NCBI GenBank assembly: GCA_963976875.1
Contig: CAXBML010000028.1
Coordinates: forward strand, 1-35,759
Origin: Berkiella_A sp963976875
Lineage (GTDB): Bacteria; Pseudomonadota; Gammaproteobacteria; Berkiellales; Berkiellaceae
Reading direction: 5' to 3'
DNA length: 35,759 nucleotides
Below are positions 7,328 through 16,200 of this stretch, piece after piece. Numbering within the stretch: position 1 is the stretch's first letter; each line of letters starts with the position of its first letter. The notes below the pieces were generated by a model that was given only the letters and a program-made list of their open reading frames with translations, did not search any database and had not been told where the DNA came from. Made by a program: the position numbers and the translations under genes.

Positions 7328-9943
7328 ATGACAAATACAAAAATCAATAAACAAACAAACCACACACCAATGATGCAACAATTTTGGGCGATCAAAGCTG
7401 ATTACCCCAAAACACTATTATTTTATCGCATGGGTGATTTTTATGAATTATTTTACGATGATGCAAAAAAGGCTGCCGACTTACTAGATTTAACTTTAAC
7501 CGCTCGAGGCCAGTCTGCTGGAGAGCCTATTCCAATGGCTGGGCTCCCCTACCACGCAGCAGAAAGTTATCTTTCAAAGTTAATTAAGTTAGGCGAGTCC
7601 GTCGCAATTTGCGAGCAAGTAGGGGAAGCAACCGCCAAAGGCCCGATGAAACGAGAAGTCGTACGCGTACTCACACCTGGCACGGTGACAGACGAAGCCC
7701 TATTAGATGCTCAATCTGAAACACTACTTTGTGCAGTTTATTTTAAACAAGCACGTTGTGGATTAGCCACTCTAGAGCTTGCTAGCGGACGCTTTTGTTT
7801 AACAGAATTAGATAGTGAACAAGTACCCAATGAATTAGCTCGATTACAACCAGCTGAAATATTATTACCTGATTCATTTAGCTTGGCCTCTCCTGCGCCC
7901 AAAGAAACCAAAAGTCGCATACGCCCTGAATGGGATTTTGATCATCGTGCTGGACACCGCTTATTATGCGAACAATTTGATATAAAGAATTTAAATGCTT
8001 TTGAATGTGAGTCTCTTATTCTGGCCGTACAATCTGCAGGGGCTATTTTAAGATATGTGCATGAAACCCAAGGTCGGCAATTAACCCATATTCATCGATT
8101 AGAAGTACAAAACGATCAAAATATTTTACAATTAGATAGCCGCACGCTCAGAAACCTTGAGTTGCTACAAAATCCTGAAGGTAGGCGTGACCACACCTTA
8201 ATTAGCATATTAGATAAAACCAAAACGCCCATGGGCGCAAGGTTACTCAGCCGTTGGCTTAGCCGGCCAACCACAAACATACAAGTTTTAAATAATCGCT
8301 TTGATAGTATTGAGCAACTACAAATACAACATGATGTTCAAGATATTCAGACCCTATTAAAAACTATTGGTGATATGGAACGTATTCTAGCCCGAGTTGG
8401 GCTTCAAAGTGCTAGACCTCGTGATTTGGTCAAACTGAAATCATCCCTTGATGCCAGCAGTCAATTAAAAAAAATATTCAACAAGCCCTTGCCCTTTATG
8501 CACAATGCCACTTTGTGCGAACATATTGACGTTCGTACAAAGTTGGATTCTGCTATTGTGGAGAACCCACCTATGGTTGTCCGCGATGGCGGCATGATAA
8601 AAGACGGTTACGACGAAAAATTAGATGAATATAGAGAAATCAGTGAAAATACCGAAAGCTATTTAAGAAAACTAGAAATTCAAGAGCAAGAAAACACAAA
8701 ACTGAGCACCTTGAAAGTAGGCTATAATCGTGTACATGGCTTCTATATAGAATTAAGCAGGCGAGAGTCTGACAAAGCACCCACCCATTACCAGCGTCGT
8801 CAGACTTTAAAAAATACTGAGCGCTTTATTACGGAAGAACTAAAATCTTTTGAAGAAAAAATCCTCTCTAGCCGAGAAAAGGCGCTCAGTCGAGAGAAAA
8901 AACTCTACGAAGAATTAGTCGCATGGTTATTAATTGATTTAAAAGCGATGCAACAAACATCCCGAATATTAGCAGAATTGGATGTATTAGTTAATTTGGC
9001 AGAACGTGCTACCACGCTACAATATGTGAGACCGACTCTTAGCCATCACAATGAAATCCACATACAAGCCGGGCGTCATCCTGTCATTGAAGAATCAACT
9101 GATGATCACTTCACACCTAATGACATGCAATTAGACTCAGATAAAAAAATGTTGTTAATTACCGGCCCCAATATGGGGGGTAAATCTACCTACATGCGTC
9201 AAGTCGCCATCATCACGATTATGGCGCATATGGGTAGCTTTGTTCCGGCTACAAGTGCCCATATTGGTAAAATTGATAGAATATTTACCCGTATTGGCGC
9301 GCAAGACAACATCGCCAAAGGACAATCCACATTCATGGTAGAAATGACTGAAGCCGCCAATATTCTACATTATGCTACTGAAAACAGTCTCGTGATTATG
9401 GATGAAATAGGCCGTGGCACGAGCACATTTGATGGCATGTCTTTGGCTTGGGCTTGCGCCTATGCTCTGAGCCAAAAAATTAAATCTTATACGCTCTTTT
9501 CAACCCACTACTTTGAGCTCACACGGTTAGCAGATAAATATGTCAATGTACATAATGTACATTTAGCCGCTGAAGAAAAAAATAATGAGCTAATTTTTTT
9601 ACATCAAGTCAGTGAAGGCCCGCTCAATCGAAGTTATGGCTTGCAAGTCGCTAAATTAGCCGGCATTCCTAAAAGCGTGATAGTCTTAGCAGAGCGTATT
9701 TTAGAGAAACTAGAAAAAAGAAACCCTGAGCCTAAGCCGTCTGAACCTGTCATAGAAGATAAAACAAAAACTCAAGAGCCAAAAGAAAACATATATCTTG
9801 AACAAGATAGAATCATACGTAATAAGCTGATGACTTTAGATATTAATCAATTAAGACCCATTGATGCACTACAAATATTAAGTGAGCTACAAGCCACCAC
9901 GAAATCAAAAACTCTCGAAAACTCTGATACGATAATGGTATAA
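7328..9943 (+). CDS. mutS: DNA mismatch repair ATPase MutS
   Basis: Recognises base mismatches and small loops and recruits MutL. The 871-residue product has the N-terminal mismatch-binding domain with YRMGDFYELFYDDA (the F-x-E mismatch-contacting motif: Phe and Glu in MGDFYELF). The connector and lever domains follow, then the ABC-type ATPase with Walker A GPNMGGKST (about residue 612), the VIMDEIGRGTSTFDG Walker B/signature and STHYFELT. The C-terminal tail, about 800-871, is charged. The ribosome site is weak (A-rich leader). A start at the internal Met-Met (about 14 codons in) would still keep the core intact. It is followed 10 bases later by the deaminase gene, so the two probably share a transcript. 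Confidence 0.97.
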   Translation: MTNTKINKQTNHTPMMQQFWAIKADYPKTLLFYRMGDFYELFYDDAKKAADLLDLTLTARGQSAGEPIPMAGLPYHAAESYLSKLIKLGESVAICEQVGEATAKGPMKREVVRVLTPGTVTDEALLDAQSETLLCAVYFKQARCGLATLELASGRFCLTELDSEQVPNELARLQPAEILLPDSFSLASPAPKETKSRIRPEWDFDHRAGHRLLCEQFDIKNLNAFECESLILAVQSAGAILRYVHETQGRQLTHIHRLEVQNDQNILQLDSRTLRNLELLQNPEGRRDHTLISILDKTKTPMGARLLSRWLSRPTTNIQVLNNRFDSIEQLQIQHDVQDIQTLLKTIGDMERILARVGLQSARPRDLVKLKSSLDASSQLKKIFNKPLPFMHNATLCEHIDVRTKLDSAIVENPPMVVRDGGMIKDGYDEKLDEYREISENTESYLRKLEIQEQENTKLSTLKVGYNRVHGFYIELSRRESDKAPTHYQRRQTLKNTERFITEELKSFEEKILSSREKALSREKKLYEELVAWLLIDLKAMQQTSRILAELDVLVNLAERATTLQYVRPTLSHHNEIHIQAGRHPVIEESTDDHFTPNDMQLDSDKKMLLITGPNMGGKSTYMRQVAIITIMAHMGSFVPATSAHIGKIDRIFTRIGAQDNIAKGQSTFMVEMTEAANILHYATENSLVIMDEIGRGTSTFDGMSLAWACAYALSQKIKSYTLFSTHYFELTRLADKYVNVHNVHLAAEEKNNELIFLHQVSEGPLNRSYGLQVAKLAGIPKSVIVLAERILEKLEKRNPEPKPSEPVIEDKTKTQEPKENIYLEQDRIIRNKLMTLDINQLRPIDALQILSELQATTKSKTLENSDTIMV

Positions 9944-9953
9944 CCGGAGCGAC

Positions 9954-10964
9954 ATGATGGAACATACAAGTTTTATAAAATCCCTGCCTAAAGCAGAATT
10001 ACATTTGCATATAGAAGGCACCCTGGAACCAGAGCTCATGTTCAAGCTGGCGACACGTAATAATATCACCCTGCCTTATAACTCTCCGGATGAAATAAGG
10101 GCTGCCTATGAGTTTAACAACCTGCAATCATTCTTAGATATATATTATCAAGGCGCATCCGTTCTACAAACAGAGCAAGACTTTTATGACCTTACAAATG
10201 CTTATTTAGACAAAGTACATGCGGACGGTGTAACGCATGTAGAAATATTTTTTGACCCCCAAACGCATACGGATAGAAATATTCCTTTTGAAACTGTGAT
10301 TACCGGTATTGACCGTGCGCTTCAGCAAGCGAAAAAAAAGTATAATATCAGTTCTTACTTAATTATGTGTTTTTTAAGACACCTCTCCGAAGAAGCCGCC
10401 TTTGAAACGTTAAAACAAGCTACACCATTTAAAGATAAAATTAAAGCCGTTGGATTAGACTCTGCAGAAACGGGCAACCCACCTGAAAAATTCAAACGCG
10501 TGTTCACCAAAGCTATAGAGTTGGGATATCTAACCGTTGCCCATGCAGGCGAAGAAGGTGGTCCTAACTATATTTGGAGTGCTTTAAAAGAACTCCAAGT
10601 CAAAAGAATCGATCATGGCGTTCAATGCACGAAAGATCAAGCACTAGTACAATATTTAAAAGACAACAAGATTCCACTAACTGTTTGTCCTTTATCAAAC
10701 ATAAAGCTTAAAGTTTTTAATAGAATAGAAAACCATAATTTAAAAGATATGTTATCTCAAGGATTATGCGTCACAATCAATTCAGATGATCCTGCCTACT
10801 TTGGTGGTTATATGTTAGACAATTTTAATGCATGCCAAAAAGCGTTGAATTTATCCCAACAAGATCTTGTTCAATTAGCAATTAATAGCTTTGAGGCCAG
10901 CTTTTTACCTAATATCGAAAAGGCGAGACATATTCAGGATATCGAAGCCTTAAATAGAGGGTGA
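9954..10964 (+). CDS. Adenosine deaminase superfamily protein, probable adenine deaminase
   Basis: A zinc-dependent amidohydrolase that would convert adenine to hypoxanthine in purine salvage. The 336-residue product has the metal site motif AELHLHIEGTLEPEL near residue 15, the HAGEEGG motif with the catalytic Glu, RIDHG, and NSDDPAYFGGY with the metal-binding Asp. FFDPQTHT, CFLRHLSEE and the DDPAYFGGY ending resemble the adenine-deaminase branch (as characterised for Pseudomonas PA0148) more than true adenosine deaminase, although such genes are often labelled add. GGAG at 9946-9949 is 4 bases from the first ATG and 7 from the second (9957), so the second may be the real start. The stop is one base from the stop of the convergent RasGEF gene. 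Confidence 0.85.
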   Translation: MMEHTSFIKSLPKAELHLHIEGTLEPELMFKLATRNNITLPYNSPDEIRAAYEFNNLQSFLDIYYQGASVLQTEQDFYDLTNAYLDKVHADGVTHVEIFFDPQTHTDRNIPFETVITGIDRALQQAKKKYNISSYLIMCFLRHLSEEAAFETLKQATPFKDKIKAVGLDSAETGNPPEKFKRVFTKAIELGYLTVAHAGEEGGPNYIWSALKELQVKRIDHGVQCTKDQALVQYLKDNKIPLTVCPLSNIKLKVFNRIENHNLKDMLSQGLCVTINSDDPAYFGGYMLDNFNACQKALNLSQQDLVQLAINSFEASFLPNIEKARHIQDIEALNRG

Positions 10965-10965
10965 G

Positions 10966-13011
10966 TTAATGATCTCTTCCTGATGACTTAGGAGTAAAAG
11001 TGCGCCGAAACCAGTTTCTATGTGAAGACGGTGGAGATGCCTCATTCGCGTTTAAAAGTCCTGAAGATGGACCAGCATTATCATATCCCGCATACAAAGG
11101 AGTGAAGTCTAATGGCGGCATTTTACCAGGCTGAGAAAGTATTTCAGACCTCTCTTTTGTCGCCATATCGTCCCGCAAGCGATCTCGCAAGACGCTAATA
11201 TCTTCCTCTTTAATATGACTGACTTGGCTCAGCCCCGCCAAAAATCCTCGTTGGAATTCATCTCGATGAATTAATGTTAGTGGATCTCTGTTCGCAAACG
11301 CAATTTTTAATGTATTAATGGGCAATAGCAACTTACCCAAACTTTCAGCTTTTTGAAGCATACTGGAGCCCGCATCCATTATATGCGCGATATCTGAAGA
11401 TATAATTTGAAACGCGGGTAGTGTCGCTTTATCGGAAGCCATCATAGCTCTTAATACTTTAAAATTACCAAAGGGCGAAGCTAAATCTTGCAACTTTGTT
11501 AATCGCTGCTTGAGGGATTTGTCGCACTCTAAATAACGCATCATTCTCTCATCTACCATACTCAAAGCTGTCATAATCCCAAAAAATCCTTGATGATCTT
11601 TCTGGCTGTTTAATAGCAGTTCTGCCGCTTCACAATAATATGTGATTAAACTTAATTTATCCTCTGATGTTTTAGCATATAAAATATCACATCTTATTTT
11701 ATTGGCTAATAAATTCTGAAACACGGTTAGTAATGGCTGGTTCCCCTTTTTCAAAATGGGATTAGACAGTGATAAATAAGCCACCTGGTCAAATAAGTAT
11801 ATATTATCAGCCAAAGCCTTAGGATCTAATGTCTGCTTAATATAGTTTTCGGACATTAAAACAATATCACTAAAATCTGAGCCTGAACTTGAACTAATAC
11901 TATCCTCTTTATGTGAGACCAAGCTTAATTCTTGCATACTATCGACTAAAGATACATCCTCGTATAAATGTGCCATCTGAATCTTTGATAATAACTCTAT
12001 TTTCTTATGGTATTTTCTTCGAATACGAATACTTCTATCCATTATTACTTTCAAATCAAGCACGGCATCTGATGCATGATGGGAGGCCTGTGCCCATATT
12101 TTTTGATAAGTTTTCTGGAAACCTTTTTTTAAAAAGTAATCACTATACAAGTCGGCGACTATTAACTCTTTCATGAGATATAAACAAGCCAGCTGCCCTT
12201 GCAAAGACATAGCGCTATAATTTTTGTCTATATACCGCATTATAATAATAGGGTCTTGTACATACTGAAACCCATAAGCAATATGCGTTAAAGTCTTAGC
12301 ATCTACTCTTTCAATAGAGAAAGAATCACTTTGCATATCTTGCCCAGGAAAGGCCTTGAGCAGTTGATCTAATCCTATTTTTAATGATACATCGGGAATA
12401 GACAAGCTACCTTGCACGAACGCACTCAATCCCGCCGCTAAAATAGCCGCATTAAATTTTTCATTATAATGCTTTAAGTTACGATAACTTGCAGCCGGGC
12501 TGCGAGATGAACACTTCAATTTCGCTGTGGGCCACTCTTCATAACAGCTAGCAAAACGGGTTGAGTAAATTGAGAGCAGCATATCTTCTATTTCATCGAT
12601 ATCAGATCCTTTATGCTGACTCATTTTTAGGTAATCCAAAGGCGTGCGTCCAAAGTTATCTGGGATTAAAAAACAGTCAGGATGTAACTCTATAAGTAAA
12701 GTTAATTTTTCAATGTTCCCATATTTTATCAACAAATGCGCAACCGTACAGCCATCGACATCACGCGCATTCACTAAAGCACCATGCTTCAGTAAAAGTG
12801 AAAAAATTTCATTACCGTATTTTGTTTCTGAGAGTGCAGCCATCATGAGAGGCGTAGTGCCAAATTGATTCGGTCGATTAATGGTTCTTAAGATAAATTC
12901 TGAAATGGGTAATTTTCTGTCTCTGGGTGACAGCCTAGAAGTTCTGTTCAAAAACTGTTTTAAAGATTTAATCTTACCTTGTCGAATCCTGTTAAAAATA
13001 TCACCCATCAT
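10966..13011 (-). CDS. Ankyrin-repeat + RasGEF (Cdc25-homology) protein, putative host-directed effector
   Basis: The 681-683-residue protein has three parts. Ankyrin repeats lie at about 50-160 (FGTTPLMMAAL, LLLKHGALVNARDVDGCTVA, NFGRTPLDYL). A RasGEF_N-like helical region lies at about 235-305. The Cdc25-type RasGEF catalytic domain lies at about 388-600: DPKALADNIYLFDQVAYLSL, ITYYCEAAELLLNSQKDHQG, FFGIMTALSMVDERMMRYL, PFGNFKVLRAMM, and LPAFQIISSDIAHIMDAG. Eukaryotic RasGEFs show the same series (D-P-x-x-x-A-x-Q-L.., A-x-x-C-x-x-L-x-N-F-x-x-x-x-A-I-x-x-L, P-x-x-N-F..Y-R..., I-P...L.D). A Ser-rich linker precedes the catalytic domain. Such domains have no known bacterial substrate, so I infer a secreted effector. 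No Sec signal or membrane segment is seen. AAGGA suits the ATG at 13011 better than the one at 13017. A Legionella RasGEF effector (LegG2) is a precedent. Confidence 0.8.
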   Translation of the reverse strand: MMGDIFNRIRQGKIKSLKQFLNRTSRLSPRDRKLPISEFILRTINRPNQFGTTPLMMAALSETKYGNEIFSLLLKHGALVNARDVDGCTVAHLLIKYGNIEKLTLLIELHPDCFLIPDNFGRTPLDYLKMSQHKGSDIDEIEDMLLSIYSTRFASCYEEWPTAKLKCSSRSPAASYRNLKHYNEKFNAAILAAGLSAFVQGSLSIPDVSLKIGLDQLLKAFPGQDMQSDSFSIERVDAKTLTHIAYGFQYVQDPIIIMRYIDKNYSAMSLQGQLACLYLMKELIVADLYSDYFLKKGFQKTYQKIWAQASHHASDAVLDLKVIMDRSIRIRRKYHKKIELLSKIQMAHLYEDVSLVDSMQELSLVSHKEDSISSSSGSDFSDIVLMSENYIKQTLDPKALADNIYLFDQVAYLSLSNPILKKGNQPLLTVFQNLLANKIRCDILYAKTSEDKLSLITYYCEAAELLLNSQKDHQGFFGIMTALSMVDERMMRYLECDKSLKQRLTKLQDLASPFGNFKVLRAMMASDKATLPAFQIISSDIAHIMDAGSSMLQKAESLGKLLLPINTLKIAFANRDPLTLIHRDEFQRGFLAGLSQVSHIKEEDISVLRDRLRDDMATKERSEILSQPGKMPPLDFTPLYAGYDNAGPSSGLLNANEASPPSSHRNWFRRTFTPKSSGRDH

Positions 13012-13205
13012 ATTCATCCTTGAATTAGCTTAGGTTATTAGCTGGCTGTTTCTTGAGTATATTAGGATAACAATATTTGACCAACTAGCTATATATCAAA
13101 TACTGAAACATTTTCCTGCGTGCAAATACAACAATATAAAGTGACGTAAAGTACTATTTTTTATTAAAATCATTAGGTTATATCCATTGAACTTTGTAGG
13201 CCTAA

Positions 13206-13234
13206 TTGAAGTCATAGAATGTAGAGTGATAACA
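13206..13234 (+). promoter_or_regulatory. Candidate promoter of the RhoGEF gene
   Basis: TTGAAG, a 17-base spacer and ATAACA lie about 22 bases upstream of the ATG, in the 245-base AT-rich gap between the two divergent GEF genes. The match is only fair. I could not find a convincing regulator box (for example a PmrA-type repeat) in the gap. Confidence 0.3.
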
Positions 13235-13256
13235 ATTTTTTAAGGTATAGCATACT

Positions 13257-16200
13257 ATGTCCAGTGAAAAAGAACATGAGAATAATAGTTTTATTCAAGC
13301 GTTATTGACAGAAATAAAGTCTTATACGAGTCAAGTTCCGATATCTGCTAAAAGAAAAAAACAAGCTAAAGAATTAAAAAAAATGATTACTGAGCTTGAC
13401 ACATCAAATGATATTGTCGATCTGGTGCATAAATTACAAGAGTTTAGAGGAGAAGTCGAATCACCAGAATTAGCGATAAAAAGAGGACAATCCCGACAGC
13501 GTAAACACATTAAAATTGGCACACTCATTGATAATATCCAACAAAAATTAATTTCTGAGCTACTCAGTAAAAATGGTGCCAATGTCCGGCATGATGAAAG
13601 TGAAAAAATGGTCGCATTTATTAATGAGCACCAAAACGTCATCAAACTTCAATATGAGAATCTTCTGACACAGTATATTACTGAAGATAAATTTTCAAAC
13701 ATTATTGCTGAAGTTGAAAAGTCAGAATTAGAAGAGTTCCAAAGAAAAAAGCTAGATGCTTTTAAAGTCGCTTACGAAGCTGCAAAAGCAAAGAATAAAG
13801 CCTCGCCTGAATTTTTGAGTGCATTCAACAATTTTACACTTGTAATAAATCAAACAGTTTTAAAATCACTCGAAAGTGATAATACGATATACAAAGATGC
13901 TGAAAAACTAAGGGACTATAACCAAATGCTAAAGCACGCAGACGAACTGCTACCAGCCTTCAATAATGGGAAATTAAAAAATTTACGTGATAACTACAAC
14001 AACGTTAACAATATATTAATCCGGCATAGCCAACAAAATACAATAAGTCAAATGGAACCTGAGCAAAACTCTGTTATCAAATATATTAATACGAATCTTG
14101 AAATAGCACAAACATTATATACTGAGCAACTAAAAGAACTAGATCAATATATCGACAAAGCTTTGCTCATGACACAAAATTCTAATGATTCCGAAAATAA
14201 TGCTATAGAACGTATTAAAAAAGCAAAAAAATTAATAGCGCATCATCATTATAATCAAGCTATGACAATTGCTGGTTTGATGAAAGCTGATGATGTTGAA
14301 AAAATAGAAAATCCAGAGTTGAAGGTAATTATCTCTGTAATACGTAAGCGAATGGAATTTTTAAACGGTAGCAACTCCGTTGACCTTTCAGATTTTATCT
14401 TAGAAAACGTAGAAAAAAAATATGACCAACTAGATATTAACTTCTGCAATGGATTAACAACGAGAGCTACTGATAGACCTTCTTTTTTAGACAATTGCGA
14501 AAAGCATTCTAAAGAAACCAGTTTACCCGATACAGAGATTGATCTCCGAGCGCTGAAAAGTCGGATAACGAAAGATTTTGATACGATTATTGGATTTGCA
14601 TTAAACCACCCCAGTAAAGAAGTCAAAGTCGCTGCCCTAAAATCGTTAGGTCTTATTATAAATCAGTCTAAAGAACATGATTCCGTACGAAGTTTTCTTG
14701 ACCAGTATCCAAAGAATAAAGAATTTTTGAGAGATTTAAAAGATTACTTCAATGGTTGTAACCTGGATGCTGACATTATAGACCACCTATTGGTGGGATA
14801 CAAAAACCCCATGTCGTTATCTGAAGGCGAAAGTCAAAAATACACTTCAAGTGAGCTCAAGCAATATGCTGTTCCCATTTTGCTTAATAATGGTGCAGAA
14901 AAAACCTTTCAAAGAATACAAGATAACTTAGATGCACTTAAGGATGATGACAAAGTTGCTTATTTAAAAAATGTTACGCCATTTATTCAATCTATGATTC
15001 TTGCGGCTCAATCTAGCAAAAAACAGTTAGATGATGTGTTGCAACAATACGCTTTGTTACAGCAAAGTTTAACTACCTCTGATGAAGCATTAGGTAACAA
15101 TCTAAATAGTCAAATAACGTCTATCATGGAGCAAGCGCATAATAACCTTGATAAGCTTAATCAAATACAATCTAATAGCAGTCCTAATCATACCGCCACG
15201 ACATTAATTGATCTATCTCATGATGCTACAGAAGCTGAAGAAAATGAGCGAGCCAAGATCTTAGCCAATGATATGTTCATTAGCCAGATTCATCATCTTT
15301 CTCAGGTTAAGCCCAGTGATCTACATAAATGTGCTTGGAATAAAGGTCCCGAACATGCGAGGCCACATGCTTTTAAGCTCATTCAGCATTCTACAGCTCT
15401 ATCTGATATGGTCACAGCAGATATCATTGAAGCGGCTGGAGGTATGCCATCAGCTGGACAAGTATTAACAGAACAGCAAAAAGAGCAAGCTATCAAAAAA
15501 GCAGCTTTTTATGTCAAGGTTTTAGAGCAGTGCTTAAAAAATAATGATTTAGAATCTGCCAATAGTATTATTGGTGGACTAAAATCCGATGAGATTTTTG
15601 CACAACTCAAATTAATTAATGCTGATTTTCCCAATTATGCACAACTAGAGCCTATCTTGGCTGATTTTTCACCCAGTAATAGCTTTGCCAGATTTAGACA
15701 AAAAATTAATAATGCAAGACAACAAGAAAAACCATTTATTACTGGCTGGGGTCTGCTATTTCAAAATTATGATAAATTAAATGACTCTCCTGATAAAGAA
15801 ACCGGGCCAAATGGAGAAAAACGACTCAATCAAGGGAAAATGAAGATGTTGGCAGAAAAAGGTTTTCCAATCATTCTAGAAATGCATGAAAAACTATTAT
15901 CCGATGAATCATTAGAACTGACTCGTCAAACAAATTTAGACTCTTATATGTTACTCGCTCAACAGCGCTTGCACACACTCAGATCTGCTAAAGCTGAAAG
16001 TCCAGCTGTTGGAGATGCTGATGTTGATGCAGAGAGGGTTGCAGATGCTGAAGCCGTCATTAGTACAGAGACAATCACGGATACAGAAGCAGTCTTTGAT
16101 GTAGGGACAGTTGCAAACGCAGAGACAGTCGTAGATGCAGAATCTGTCGTTGATGTAGAGGCTATCGCTGATAAGGACGCAGTTTTAGATGCTCAGGACA

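Noticed and set aside
13018..13256. PmrA- or CpxR-type operator controlling the GEF pair
   Set aside because: I looked for tandem TTAA-type or GTAAA half-sites at the expected spacing and found only scattered AT-rich matches.
16009..16196. Pentapeptide-repeat or collagen-like domain in the V/A/D/E tract
   Set aside because: The units are irregular and lack the A(D/N)LXX or G-X-Y patterns. It reads as a low-complexity acidic linker.
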